Source: Caprimulgus europaeus
Lineage: Eukaryota > Chordata > Aves > Caprimulgiformes > Caprimulgidae
Assembly: GCA_907165065.1 (NCBI GenBank)
Contig: OU015541.1
Location: 14,262,501-14,326,500, forward strand
DNA: 64,000 nucleotides
Direction of reading: 5' to 3'
Position numbers and translations under genes: made by a program. Positions within the stretch are counted from its first letter, which is position 1, and each line of letters begins with the position of its first letter. Shown in pieces: positions 21,201-36,200 of this stretch. The notes beneath the pieces were generated by a model. It was not told where the DNA came from. It saw only the letters and a list, made by a program, of their open reading frames with translations, and did no database searches.

Positions 21201-24200
21201 TTCTGGCAGATGTGTTTTGGTGACTGTATTTGATGCAATACATCCTTCCTCTGCTCCTGTTCTCTGTCAAGCCCTGTCAGAAAGGAAACCTGATGTGTTT
21301 GCAGGCACTGACTTTGTTTTTATTACTTTTTGTCTCCAAATGTATGAAATGTTGGATTCTAGTACCTCACTGAGCTCCAGTCTTAGTTACTGGAGCTTAG
21401 TATCCTCCTTAAGGGCTTCTAGTGCTAGTTCAGAATTGGAATTTGCAGGTGATGCAAATTGCTAATTTGGTTTAACCCTCTTGTGCTTTCTCAGATGTTC
21501 AGAGAGCTGCCAGGTTGTTTCTTGCTGGCAGGATTTGTGCTGAGTTGTGTAATGTGTCTGGGCTGGGATGTTGTTAGGCTTCACACTTGTATCCTTCAGG
21601 CCTTTCTCTGTCAATCCCTTCTTGCTCATTCTGACTGAATTCTGGTAAGAACCACGTGCTCATACTTGAACATCATCTGGGCCATGCAGCAGGATCCCAG
21701 CTGGACCTCCTGGGACGCTGGGGATGGTCAGGTATGCTGCTGTGTGCTCAGGTGTGCTCCGTGGTGCAATGTGCAGCGCTGCCCGGCAGACAGGTCAGTG
21801 TAGGAAAGGTGCTGTATTGGGGCTTGGAAGTAAAAGCAGCCAGTGCTCCTTACCTGGCACACCTTGGTGCTTCCAGGCCTGAAGGGGTGGTGAAGGATGT
21901 GGCCATGCTTTGTTACCAAGCAGGGGATTCATTTAAGATGGCAAAGGGAGGGATGGTGTCGCCTCAGGAGGGGTCTGCAGCCAGTGCTGTCTGGGAGAAG
22001 GATTTTTTTGTTGCCCAAAGTGTTTTGCCATTGCTCTTTGGCATTTGTGAATGACCTAAATGGAGAGGGTGCCACCGCCTCTAAGCTCTTGAGGGCTCAT
22101 GCAGACTGTGTTGCCTGTACTCCTGGACTGAGGAGACACCCTTGCAAGAGGTCACTGCAGCTGTGCGTGCCCATGTGCCTCTGTGTCCCCTCTGGTAGCG
22201 CAGCCTCTCCTGCTGCCCTGTGCTCTGCATTGCTCCTGGGTGCTTCTATAGAATCACAGAATAGTTTGGTTGGAAAAGACCTTTGAGATCATAGAGTCCA
22301 ACTGTACCTGTCCACTGCTAAACCAGATCTCTGAGCACCTCATCTGCCTGTCCTGGAAACTCCAGGGATGGGGGCTCAACCACCTCCCCAGGCAGCCTGT
22401 TCCAGTGCCTGAGAACCTTTTCAGTGAAGAAGTATTTCCTGACACCAAATCTGAACCTCCCCTGGTGCAACTTGAGGCCATTTCCTCTTGTTCTATCACT
22501 GGTTACCTGGGAGAAGAGACACACACTTGCCTCTCTCCACCCTCCTTTCAGGGCGTTGGACAGAGCCAGAAGGTCTCCCCTCAGCCTCCTTTTCTCCAGG
22601 CTCAACACCCCCAGTTCCCTCAGCCGGGAACTCATCACACTTGTTCTCCAGACCCTTCTCCAGCTCCGTTGCCCTTCTCTGGACATGCTCCAGTGCCTCA
22701 ATGAAGTGAGGTCTTGCAGAGAGAAAATCAGAAGAAATACCTTCATCCAGATCATTGATAAAGATGTTAAACAGCACTGGCCCCAACCCTGAGCCCTGGA
22801 GAACACCACTTCTGACTGGGTTTAGTTCCATTTACCAGCACCCTTTGGGCCCAGCCATCCAGCCAGTTTCTAACCCAGCCTCTTGTCGGTGCTGGGAGCA
22901 GCAGCAGGCTGGATGATGCTCTGCTGGCACTGGCTGAGTCTAGCTGGGAAAAGACCACTGTGATGATTTTGGCAGTTTTTGCTCTCTCCTGTGAAATCCC
23001 CATCTGTTTGGGAAAAAACTCAAAGTTTTTCATCTTGCCCTTTCTGGTTTGTTTTTTTTTGAGCAGTACATGCTCCTTGTTCCAGAGACTTTGCATGGGC
23101 TGTGGCGTGAGAGGGGAGGATGTGGCCTGACCTTCTGCAGCCAGCAAGGCTCTGAAAGTGTGTGTGTGGGGGGGGAGAGTGAGGTGTAAAGTAAAATCTT
23201 ACTGTTTATGTGTGCTACTTAAAAATGGAGGATTTTTGCAAAACTGAAATTTGGAGCAGCTTGCATGCTTTAACATGCTTTCCTTGAAGTTTGCAGTCAG
23301 GCATCCAGCAAAGTGGAACTCCTGGCACAAAGTGCCTGAAACAAAAAGGATGGAGTTGGAGAATCCTAAATGCATCAGATGTAGATAGACCTTTGCCTTT
23401 CCCTCAGACAACTCAAGGCCACAGCACGTGTCTGATGATCAGGAGGTCAGCTCTGCTCATAATCATCTTGGTTGAGTCTTTTGAGTTGAAGTGGTGTTAC
23501 AGTTGCTGAAGATGTTGGCAGATGCAGTCAAGTCTGCTTGGAAGGACGTGGCCAGGTTGCAGGTGAGGAACCTGAGGGCACTGTGGAGCTTCCTTGTGGC
23601 CAGTACCGAGGGCAGTGAAATGGCCACAGTGACCTCCCATTGCTGGGAGCACGGCAGAGCAGGAGTTTTGCCCTGGTGAAGCTTAGTTCCTGGCGGGGGC
23701 AAAGGCAACAACAGTGCTGCCTGTAGTGTCCTTGCAGTTGGAAGCCCGATTGGAAGAGATCTGCTCTGGCTTCCTCCAGGTTCATTGCTCAATTAAAGCC
23801 TTGCCAAAACCCTATTTTTATAGGGGCTAATACAGGTATAGGGTAGTTATACAGCCAGCTGTTGTCTTGGCAGCACAAGTCTGGGGTTGTGCAGATAACC
23901 AGGATGGCCATTTCTCTTGCACACACAGGGACGTGCGTGTTGATTCTTGTGTGCAGCGAGCACGGGCTGAGCTCTGTACAGACTTTCTTGCCTGCTGCCT
24001 TCCCAGTTCTGAGCTTCTGCATCAGCTTTTGCTCCTGCAGTCAGCTCTTTCCCCAGCTCCTTACCCTCCCACAGATAAGGGGAGCCAAGTCAGCAGATGG
24101 TGCAACTGATTGTCCATCCTGGACTGTATTTTTGTGCTTGCAAGATCATATCTGGAGTGATAACCAGGCAGTGCCACCTTCTGCTGCAGCTGCTTTCCAG

Positions 24201-27200
24201 ACCAAGAAGAGAGTAACGGGTCTCTGTGCCCTGGTCCCTCATCCAGTAGGTCTGATGTGTTGAAGTCAAGAGTTGGTTTGGGCACAAGGTAAACCAAGAG
24301 ACTTGGTAATGTGGTCAACACCCTGTTGGCATAAACCCCTTGAGGTTAAAACCTGATAGTGGCCGTTGGTGAATTTGTCTGTGTAGCTGCATCTTGAGCT
24401 CACTTGTTGCTAGGTTACTCCATGCATACAAAGACTTGCAACAACTTTCAGTGTAAAACCTGTCTTTTTTGGAGCCCCTCTTTCTGATAAGGCTGTGGTC
24501 AGCTCTTCTGGCTGTTTCATTGCTGTGGTAGTGTGTTAAGTGTTACCAAACATCCATATTGTATGTGCTCATCATGGCTTGGTGGGACCTTAGTCAGGTT
24601 TAAGGATGTCATGGTTACTTCCAGGTGTTGCTCAGATGTAGTGGAACTGAGAAGAAACATAAATGCCAGGCTGACAGGAACATCAGTGACATTCAGAAAC
24701 TTGCAGGTGATTTTTGTAAGTTATGAAATAAAACAAGTTGATACAGAGCAAACTTCATAATGGAGCTGTGCACAGTGATTCCATCTCTCCTGAAGGTGGT
24801 ACCTTCATAAAGTATCTTGACAACATTCCCAGGGTGGGCTCAGCACCTACAATGTCCTGGGAGAAAACAGAGTGGTAGAAGGATTCTTCTGGTAAGTGCT
24901 TCCCTGGCAGCACCATCAACCTGTGATGTGAGGGCTGCAGTGACAACGCTTATTGCTAAACCCAGCTCCTGACAGTGTGGGATTGCCGTTAAAAGAAACG
25001 AAATGCAGTTCTGGCCTCGAGAGACCTACTGCAGTGTTGCCAGTTAAGTGTTTAGGGGTTGTTTCAAGAAGTACAAAACTTTTTTTGGTAAGGATACATG
25101 GTTTGTTTTATTTGCTTTTTAACTTTGGAGTTTCTAAAGGTTTGTGTTTTCAACTTTTTCCTCTTAGTCGTTAGTGTTGGGATCTGAGCGTTCATGAGAA
25201 AAGTTTGAATATTCACATCTCAAAATAGCAGAACTCCACCAGATGAGATGTCAAGAGAAATGCTAAATATTATGACAGCCTCAATAAAATCCTTAGACTT
25301 GGCAACATTCTAATAATAATTGCCCAAAGTGGGGAAAATGTACGATAGATTACCCAGCCAGGCACTGGTTTCTTTCCCCAGGAAGAGAAGGTCTCGAAAT
25401 GGGCCACTTAAGGGTAGAATCTTTTGATTTGTGTGACTTAATCACAAAAATATTGTTAAGCATAGGGAATTTGGTTAGTTGGTTTGTTTGTTTGTTTTTC
25501 CCCTGTGAAAAAAGAACATTTTGCGATACTTAAGAAGGACTGCTTCTGTTCTTGTAAAGCTGAACCTTTACCTGATGCATTCCTGTCAGGGATTCAGAGG
25601 AAGGTTATAGTTTTTCCACTGGAATTCTCTTTAACAAGGTGTCTTCATCAATCACAAAAGAAAGAAGAAAACCCATGAAAAGTATTTGCAGGCTGTGAGA
25701 ATCCTGAGGAATCCTTATGGACCATATTTTTCTCATCCTAAAAGTTTAAACATTTGTTGAATTCTGAATAATTATCTCCATTTATATACATACAAAATTC
25801 TGATGTGAAATAAGGTGCAGATTTTTAACAGCAAAGTTATTGGGCAGTACCTGAAGGGGCTCCAGGAAGGCTTGGGGGGGGTGGGGAGTGACAGAACAAG
25901 GGGTGATGGCTTGAAACTGGAAGAGGGGAGATGGAGCTGAGATGTGAGGAAGAAATTCTTTGGTGTGAGGGCGGTGAGATCCTGTCCCAGGTTGCCCAGA
26001 GAAGCTGTGGCTGCTCCTCCCTGGAAGTGTTCTTGGCCAGGTTGGATGAGGCTTTGAGCAACCTGGTCTAGTGGAAGGTGTCCCTGCTGCTGGCAGGGGG
26101 TTGGGACTGGATGAGCTTTAATGTCCCTCCCAACCCAAACCAGTCTGGGATTCTATGAAACGGATAAGGGAGGATCATTTTCCTCAGCAGCCTTAGAGTT
26201 TTATTTGGAAAGAAGAAATATGTTTTGGGTAAATCAGTTTTGGAGGTGCCTTGCAATCTTCTGCCATCACCCAGTGGCATGCAGGAATGTAAGAACTGAA
26301 ACACTGAAAGTTGGGAAATATGGTATATGCTTTCCTGCCAAAGGGTGGATCAGATTTAGTGTGGTAGTTTGAAGCATTAGGACTAGATGATCTTGGCTGG
26401 TCTGGGATTTCTGAGGCTCATTCCAGCTTCTGGGTGGAACAAATCTGTTTGCTGGCTGCTTCTCCATAGTAGGGATCTGTCTTTCCTGGTTTTCTTATTT
26501 GAGCTACAAATATCACTGTTGTTGATATTTTTTCATTTTTTTTTAACAAAACCATCCCAGACTCACCTAGAGATTATTTTACAGAGGGTTACTGTCCAGA
26601 GGATTGTTGTCTTGGTGTTCAAGGAGCAGAGGAATCAACTTCTAAGGCTGAAGGCTTGCTTGCTTTCTGGACTGCCCACCTCTTGCCTGAGGAAGGCCAG
26701 GCCAGGAGGAGGTCACTCGGTTTGAAGGTTCTGTATCCACAAACACAGTACATTTCCATCTGTAATTTTCAGCCTGAGTGAATTATTCACTGTTTCAGGA
26801 ATAAATAGGATTATAATCAGGGATTCTGACCTTTGGAAGCACACTTTCTGTGCTCCATATGAAAATGACTGCTTGTGAGTAATGAGGAAGCGTCACAAGG
26901 AAGCGCGTTACGCTTCGGGTTCAGCTGCTGACGTCTTGGCTGTGGGATGTGGAGCAACATCAACAATTGCTGGTGCAAAGGTCAAGTCGATGCTGATCAG
27001 AGCACTGAGCAGCGTGAAGGTGGTGGTTACTGTATTGTTTGGGTCATGCACGTATCAAAGCTTGGATTGCTGGTGTACAAGGTGCTTTTTTCTTTATCTT
27101 TTCACCTTTGAGTGATTATAGGTTTTTAGACCAGGAATGCTTATTGTTTAGTTTAATCTTTTGCACAATAGACTAAATGTTCTGGCATTGCTTTTGCTCA

Positions 27201-30200
27201 AGAGGAAGCTGTAATCTTGTTTTGTTGTTGTTTTTTTTTTTTTTAAATACAAGAAGGTTTCTTTCCTATCTGTAGTCTCTGCCTGGGTTTGGATCCTTTG
27301 TTGGAGTAGTTTTTAACCAGTTGCTTCATCTCTGAGCTGGGAATAGTTGCCTTCCTCTGGGAAAGGGTTGGGAATTTTATTAGCTGTTTAGTAGACAGAC
27401 ATGGAAAGATAAGTGGAGGACAAAGACTGAACTCCGCTCGTGATTCCCTGCTAAAAGCACAGCATCTCCCAAAAGAAAGGCACAGGAGGCTGCTGCCTGC
27501 TCCTGGAAGCTGCTCTTGGGAACTGCTCTCTGGAAGCCATGCTGGAGACATCAGGCTCTGGCATTGAGGGGGAAACATGTCATAATGGCTTCAGACATTC
27601 AGCATGAAGTGACTGAGGACAGCACACCTCTCAGGAGGTTACCCTCATGGGAAAGGAAATCATACTGCTTTGCACTGCGTTAGCTTTGGAGTTGATGTGA
27701 ATTTATTTTTAACCGTGCTTTGGTACCTCTGTCTCCCAACCACTTTCACACCATGATGCTTAAAATCAAACTTACTTCTTGGAGCCCTGACATTTCATGC
27801 TGTGCCGTCAACTGGGCTCGATGTAGCTGAGTATTTTATGGGCAACCAGTTAGGAATATGCTTACGTGTCAGCTTAGAGGCCATGCTTGCCTTCTTCCTC
27901 TTCAGTCCCTTGTACGAGGCCTGTATGTTATGTCTCCGAAAGGCTTTTATGTTTCTTTTCATGTTAAGAAATCTCACTGATGTGTGAGATGTGGGCAATG
28001 CTCTGCTGGAGCAAAGGAAGGGTAAGAAGTATTTCTAGAGCTGGAAACAGCACCAAAACAAAAATGCTCATGCAGAAGCTTGCAGAACAAGGGTGCTCTC
28101 TAGCTCTTATATCTGGAGTAGTTACGTGGCTTTGGAAATATCCTGAAAGATTTTAGAAGCACCCTAAAAAGATAAAATCATAGAATGGTTTGGGTTGGAA
28201 GGGACCTTAAAGCTCATCCAGTCCCAACCCCCCTGCCAGCAGCAGGGACACCTTCCCCTAGACCAGGTTGCTCAAAGCCTCATCCAGCCTGGCCCAGAAC
28301 ACTTCCAGGGAGGAGCAGCCACAGCTTCTCTGGCCAGCCTGGGACAGTGTCTGACCACCCTCACAGCAAAGAATTTCTTCCTTATATCTAATCTAAACCT
28401 CCCCTCTTTCAACTTAAAGCCATTTCCCCTTGTTCTGTCATTAACTGCCCTTGGCCAAAGTCCCTCCCCAGCCTTCCTGGAGCCCCTTCAGGTACTGGGA
28501 GGCCACTAGAAGGTCTTCCCGGAGCCTTTTCTTCTCCAGGCTGAACAGCCCCAACTCTCTCAGCCTGTCCTCACAGCAGAGCTGCTCCAGCCCTGGCATC
28601 ATCCTGGTGGCCTCCTCTGGGCTGGCTCCAGTAGCTCCATGTCCTTGTGCTGTTGGTGGCCCCAGCACTGCAGGTGGGGTCTCAGGAGAGCGGAGCAGAG
28701 GGGCAGAATCCCCTCCCTGGCCCTGCTGCCCACGCTGCTCTGGGTGCAGCCCAGGACACGGTGATTGGCTCTGTGAGCGCACGGTGCCGGCTCAGTCCTG
28801 CGCATTGTTCTGAGCTAGGACCGTGAATAGGGAATTCGGAGCCAGCAGCCTCAGCACCGTGTGAGACTCACCTGGCCTGGGACAAGCATTCCTTGGTGCG
28901 TGCTGCAGATCTGTTGTGGGAAGATGCTGCCTGGATGCTTTTACAGTGGGTTTGGTTTGAACCAACACCAATGTTCTTCAGCTGGGTCACAGTTTTTTGA
29001 GCTAGCAAATCCCTGCAGAAAGATACTTGTTCAAGGCTCAACTCAGTGGTGTGAGAGAAGTTTGCTAAGACTGTAGTGGGATTTATATTTACCTTTATAG
29101 CTGTTTTTAGCATTGGAGGATATTTAGTGAATTGCTTTAAATTCCCTTTTTGCTCCTTAGGAATATTTTTGAGATACTGCAGGCAGTTTGCTAATTCTCA
29201 GTAGAATGAGGGATGAGCAGTTGCTGCCTAAGATGAAGCTACTGCACTGCAGGCAAGGCAGCCAATGACTTCTTACACCTCCTGGTGCTTCTTGTTTATC
29301 CCATTTCAAGGCTGGTGAGGTTGGAGTTGGTGATTACTGCAGAGGCAAGCACCAGGAAGATGGAATGGTATTTTCAAAAGCAGCAAAAATAACACTTTTT
29401 TTTTTTTCTGTTGAGCAACTTATAGATGGCTATACAATCTAATGTACAAGACAGTCACCCAGTGTTAAGCTGATTATCTCAATCATCTCTTGATTTCTGC
29501 CAGAGGGGCCAAGAAACCCCCTTTGGGAAGCTCCTCTCCAGTGATTTTGTACGATTTGTTTTGACGTGGCTGATATCTGGTGTACATTATTTCTGAGGCC
29601 GCTGTGGAACTTTTTTGTCCCATCCCCATGATGTCCTTTTGCAAGTCCTCTGCTGCTGCCGTTTCTTCTCGTTTGCCAGAGAGAATGTCAGAGTTAGGTG
29701 TGAGATTAAATTATTTTTTTTCCCTTCAATTGGAGCTATGTCTGTTCCTCTGGATGAATAAACCTTTCTGTTGTAGGTACCAGTGTGATTTTTAGCAGGT
29801 TCTTGCAGAGACAGGAGTTGGATAGGCAGGACACGTGTGTCTTGTGAGTCACCAGTTGGGACAAATTCCCTGGGGTTCACCTTGGTACAAGGGTGGTTTT
29901 TGATCCAATGAAACTCCAAAACAATGAAAATTATATTTCCAGTTGTTCCCATTGCCTTTTGAAGTCCTCCTGCTTCTCTCAAGTTGAGATGTGTTTTGTC
30001 TAGCAAAAATTGGAGTTGCAAGTATGTAGAAAAAGAAGTCTTAAGTCCCTCCTTGTTTTTTTACCTACTAGTATGTGCTTTTCTGCTAATGAAATTTAAA
30101 AGCATTAATTCATTAGAATTGCTGTATGCATTAAAAAATTCATTAGAATTGCTGTATGCATAAATATCCCATTAACACTACTTGTCCTGAAAGTGCATCA

Positions 30201-33200
30201 GCAGTATTTGTTAGCAGGAGAGCTGTTGATTTTTAATGGAATCACTGACACGTTCAGAGTCAGTTTTTCCTCTCTGAATGGGGTACTATGTAGTAAAATT
30301 GTATTTTTATTACCCTGCTAACCTGTTATCACAGTGAACCTCTTAGTTCACTACCAAACTGCTGTAAATATTGCAAGGAAAATCTGTAGACTTAAAGCAG
30401 CTTTGTTAATAAGAAGGATTTTATCGTATATAGGTTGAAATACTTTAAAAATACATAAAATTAAATTTTTACAGATGGCATTTCTTGAGAACAAGGTGAA
30501 AATATTTGGGTGAGCTGTCATGTGTTTCAGACTGTGAGTGCTGATTAAATAACTCTACTCTTCTCACTTTTGAGGGTTCATTAGTGAAGGAGGGGTGGCT
30601 GGGAACTGTAACAGCAGTTCCTGCTTACCAGTTGTGTTGAAGGGCTGGGTGCTGCTGCGATGGGCATAAAAATGAAACCCTTGGATTCTTGTTATTCACT
30701 GTGGTTGAAGGGTAAATTTAAAACTTCTGCTGGAATTTCTAGGTAAACACAGAAATTAGAATAAATAGGAAATTAAAAATTGTATTTTGCGGTTCTTAAT
30801 TGAAAATTTTAAATAAATAAAAAAATAAAACACAACAACTCCCCCCACCCCCCAAAAAAACCCCAAACAACCAACCAAAAAAACAAATGGAGGAATAGCT
30901 GTTTATGTTTTAAAAAGTTTGAAGCTTTTTATGGTTTAAAAAGTTCTTTAAAAGGCTGTAAAATGTTCTTCAGATATACTTTTATACATGTTTTTACTCT
31001 CAAGATCTAACTGCCTGTGGCTCAACTGCTGTTTTACTTGTCTCGCCTTCCTCTCTGGAACTGATATTTTCCTTTGTGAGATTTTCTGTGTGCAAAGGAA
31101 CTGAAGAGATTAGAGGCTGATGCTTATTAACGTGGAGACATTTTATATTACTTTGCCAATGGAGAAGAGGTCATAAACTATTTATATCAATTTTAACCGG
31201 TCAGAGCTCTGTGGAGAAATCTTTATGAATAAAAATTGGCTCCAACATCCCAGTCATAGCTGATAATAAGGACAATGTATCAAAATGTCATACAGAAAGG
31301 ATAATTTTGAGCCTGCTCACTGTCTGCTCATGAGTGACAGGAGTCACCCAGTTAGTTTTAAATATATTACCTTTAGTTTAATTGTAATAATATATATAAC
31401 TGCTTTTTTGCCAGTGCATACTTCTTTATGTATTCTGATGAAAACTTTCATAAAAGTCAAATAAAGTACAACTAAGGATTTTTTTTAATCTGCTGTTACT
31501 TTTTTAGAGGGTATTTTGAGTGCCTGCAATCCATCACGTGTGGTTGATTTGTGAGCTAAAACACACTCTGCGCCTGCTGGGGAGAAGGTACAGGTTGTAA
31601 AGGTTATCTGAAATACTGAGTGTTTATTGACAGGTTCTTGCTGTCATCACTAACTTCCCATGTGGTGATCATTAGTTTGTATCAATTCATTAAGTGAAAG
31701 TTATCTCAAATGTTAAACTTTTTTTAATTAACAAAAATCTCCTATGGGAGATTTGAGCAAAAAAAAAAAGTGGGGGGAGGGGGAAGTGGTGGGGGAAAAA
31801 AAAGGGGTGGGGAAAGAAAAAAAATCCCCTCATAAACCAGCCAGTGGTTGAAACTGGTACTACTGGTTTTATGTGTAATAGGGATATTTCAAGAGTAAGT
31901 TAACCCTGACCCAAAGGCAGGATGATCCGGGAGGAGGAACTTAGAATCACAGAATCCCACACTGGTTTGGGTTGGGAGGGACCTGAAAGCTCATCCAGTC
32001 CCAACCCCCCTGCCAGCAGCAGGGACACCTTCCACTAGACCAGGTTGCTCAAAGCCTCATCCAACCTGGCCGAGAACACTTCCAGGGAGGAGCTTCTCTG
32101 GGCAACCTGGGCCAGTGTCTCACCACCCTCACAGTGAAGAATTTCTTCCTAATACCTAATCTAACCCTCCCCTCTTTCAGCTTAAAGCCACATAACTTGT
32201 GATGTTACTGAGCGGCTTCAGTGGAAAGTCACTTCTGGTGACTGGTGGGACAGTGAGAGCTGTCAGGGACACTGGCCACTGTTTTCCTGGGCCTGTTCCT
32301 GGTGTGTGTCCTTGCAAGTCCTGTGCCTGGGGAAACTGGGGAGGTTTTTCTACAGAGTGGTTTCCTTCAGCTCTGTGCAAAAGCAATGCGGTGCTGAGTG
32401 ATCCTGTGAGGGCTGTCACGCCGGGCTTGGCTGCTGTGCTTAAGGAATTAGTAAGTGTAGAGATCGTAGTTGGGATCTTTCTGTGCTTTATTCTGTATAA
32501 AGGCAGATATTTCCATAAGAGATACACAGTGAGAGCATCAGTCCTTATTTATTTTGCCCTCTGAATTTCAGGCACTTTGTGAAGCTGCTGGGAGAGTCTG
32601 GTCCAATGACCTTGTAATCTTGTGTAGCTTTTTATTCTAAGACAAGGAAATTGTTGTGCTGTTGGAAAACTTCAATCAGCTGTTTCTAGGAAAAAAAAAG
32701 TGCTGGTGATCTCTCTAGCAACAGGTTCTGGGCTATGAGTTAAATCTGTCTGTCTACGTTAGAGAATAAATGCTTTAAACTTCATGTATGATTCCAGGTC
32801 CTGCTGAAGCAGTTGCACAGCAGTTCAAGCTGGGTATTAAATCACATTGCTTACCTGTGTAAGTACTATATTGGAACCAGTGAAGGCATAATTAGGGGTG
32901 TGGGTCCTGAAGACTGCCTCCTCAATAGCAGTCTTCATAAAGAGCAGAGATGGGCAGTGATACTTGACTTCAAATGTGCATCCGTATCTTACATGTGTAT
33001 AAAATAATGTGCTAGAGGACAGATTTTTACTGTCTCTTCTTCGTATCTATTTTTAATTCTGGAAAATTTTTTTGGTTTTTGTTGTGGGTTTTTTTGTTTG
33101 TTTGTTTGTTGGTTTGGTTTGGGGTTTTTTTTGAGAAAAAGAGCCAGTGTCATTGCCAACACATTAGGTATTCATAGTTTGGACTTCAATGAAAACTTAA

Positions 33201-36200
33201 TAAAAATGTATTACTCTGGCAGTACATAAGATTTCAGTAGGTATTTATGCAGCTGGTAAAGACTGTTTTGCAGGAAAAAAGGATCAGTACTACTCATCAG
33301 TTTTCAAAAATCGATAGGTAAATAGGAGAGTAGAGCTAAAGCAGCTGTAGATCAGAACAGTATCCCTCCTTGGCTCTATGCCTCTGTCAGATACCACCAC
33401 TTGGTAAAGTATGATAACAACATATGGAAAATTTGCAGACCCGTTATTTGTGCTAGCAAAGACTGTTGGATTTCAATCCTGGTCCTGTATTTCAGGCAGG
33501 AGTTTGTTGCTCTTCCCCCTTGCCTGTGCCTGGTTGGGTTAAGCCCTCTGCAGAGGTTGGCAGGGCTCTTGTTTTGTAAGGGATCTTTACTATAGAAATT
33601 CCTTCTGTCCTCTGAGCTGTGGGTGTTGATGTGGTGTGCTCCTCCAGAAATACTTGAACATTGAGAAATCGGTCCCGAGAGAAGGAAAATCAACTTCACT
33701 GTCATGGTTTTAAACAAACAAACATGATTTGAAATATTTCTCTTGAAAGAAATGAAATCAGATGCAGAGTGATGAGGAGTTAATGGTCTGTTTTTTGTAG
33801 CCAGGACCGACAGAACCCGGAAGGGTTTGCACCAGACCTGAGCAGTCTCTGCTGAACAGTGCAGAGGGCAGATCTGTGGAAGGGGCACTGCTAATTGCAT
33901 CAAAAGGGCTGTGCAACGAGGAGAATCCTGAACGTAAAGTGCAAACCCTCTTCTGCGTAGTGAGGAATACGGGCAATGAATTGCCAAAACTTGTGGGATG
34001 GAATGAATGTGAGTGACATAAATTAACCTGGTATTTTCTTATTTTTTTCAGCTCAATAAAATCCTCTAGTTATAAACAAGGACTTTACGTGAAAAGCTGG
34101 TTAAATAAGGAAATACAGATGAAAATAGATTGCAGGAAGTTGTAATCATCTAATTTGAGGCACTGGATACCTTGTTCTACATTCCTTCGTGCTTCTAGCT
34201 GAAAAAATTGCTGTCTCTTGAGTGAGGTTTTCGTCATTGCAGAAACTCATTTATCATGTCAATGTTAATTGATCTGTGCTAAATATTTACGCTGCCCTGT
34301 CCAGGCACAGAAGCTTTATGAGTGGCCCCGTGTTTATTGCTGGGGCTGTGTGTCAGTCCTTATTCCTTTTAGGCTACTGACACAGGCATTTCTACAAGTT
34401 GGCCTTCAGGTAGATGCAGGTGGGCAGCATGGCCATGGGAAGCTTTGTCCTTGCTTTGGCTTTACTGGAGAGAGGGGGGGAAATGAGAACATATTCCTTG
34501 GCCACTCTTGGTTCAAAGATGTCGGAAACATTTCTAGAGAATACCACAAATCCATTTGAAGTTTTTACTTGAAACAAGGCAAGTTTTAAAGCACACATGT
34601 TTATGTTCCCTAGGCAGGGACCTACATGCCAGGCTTTTGACCGTAGCAGACAATGAGGTGCAGGAGCGTGGCCAGAGAATGGCAACGGAGCTGGGGAAGG
34701 GTCTGGAGCACAAGTGTGCTGAGCTCACAACTGAGGGAACTTGGGGTTGTTGAGTCTGGAGAAAAGGAGGCTGAGGGGAGACCTTCTGGCTCTGTCCAAG
34801 TCCCTGCAAGGAGGGTGGAGAGAGGTGGGAGTGGGTCTGTTCAACCAAGGACCAAGTGACAAGACAAGAGGAAATGGCCTCAAGTTGTGCCCAGGGCAGT
34901 TGAGATTGGATGTGAGGAAGAATTTCTTTGCTGAAAGGGTTCTGAGGCATTGGAAGGGGTTGCCCAGGGCAGTGGTGGAGTCCCCATCCCTGGAGGGATT
35001 GAAGAGTCGTGTAGACACAGTGCTGAGGGACAGGGGTCAGTCGGGGACTGGTCAGTGTTGGGTTCATGGTTGGACTTGATGATCTTAAAGGGCTTTTCCA
35101 ATCGAGGCGATTCTGGGATTCTGTGGTTGGTGCTTGGCTGAGACCATCAGGAACCCGAGGAGGTTGAGCAGTAACTCAGCAGGTAGCAGTGCTGCAGCCT
35201 GAACCTGGGTGGGAGATGTGTTCCATCTTCGAGATCTTGGGGGGGGATTCCTGCTCAGTTCTACAAGCTGGAAGATGATGTACCATGCCTTTGTAAAAGC
35301 AGGAGCCTTGATCTGGGTATACAAGTGAGCAATTAATCAAGGGAAGGATTTTTAAACCAGAGTGAAGGCTGGGCAGTGCAGTTCTGGTACGCTGAACTGG
35401 CATGAACAGGAGGGGTAGGGTTACCCAACAGTCTGAATAAAAACTCCTGATCACAAGCTCTTTTACAGCGATGCTCGCAATGTTTGGTGTATGAAAGTAC
35501 CTAAGCATGAAACTGTAGCTGTCCTCAGAGAAAGTGACAGTGGGGAACTGTCCATAAATTGTAGTACTTTCCTTGGGTTTGTGTAATGGTGATAAAATCT
35601 CTGGTTTTGCCAGTAATTCTCCACGATGCACAAAATCCTCAATACAGAGTGTCCTGTCACTGTCTGACACTTTCCCAGCATCTGTCACTATATGAACACA
35701 GCCTGTTAACAGTTTTATCTTTCTAAGTAAGAAAAGTTTATATATCCTTAATTAATCCATTAGTGCAAAATTAACCACACTAAACATACTGGTAATGTGT
35801 TGTTCATCTCTTTATGATGTGGCATAAAGCTGGAGTGTTTGGGATGATATTCGTGTTGTGCTTGATTATGCAGGGCAAACATTGTCCTTGGTGTGACACG
35901 AAAACCTAACCCTGGTCCCAGTCCTGTGAAATGAGAATGGATATCGGGCTGGCCCTAAAATATTGGGGAGATTTACTGGTCATTGGACGGAAAGTCAGTG
36001 AAGGGACTTGTTTTGGGTCTTTGGCTTGTGTTGGAATAGCCCAGGTGACCTGTGCTTTTGTGTTTTTGATCACTGCCACTAAACCAGCCTGTGCTACTTT
36101 GCGTGCTTGGCAGCCTGAGCTGAACCTCCACAAAGTACTCTTTAAATTCTCCAATACATTAGTGTAACATGTGAGTAATCAAACACAGCATATTCATAAC

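Larger units (their letters stand above)
28796..31941. other. CHMP4B intron 1, AT-rich segment
   Basis: No exon recognised. Contains a 30-base-period duplication (30107-30161), A/C-rich low complexity near 30810-30890, an AT-rich block at 31120-31500, and a polypurine G-run tract at 31758-31824. Confidence 0.45.

Noticed and set aside
33376..33987. 203-codon minus frame in CHMP4B intron 1
   Set aside because: No recognised domain, ordinary intron composition and no splice context; within the range expected by chance in 64 kb.
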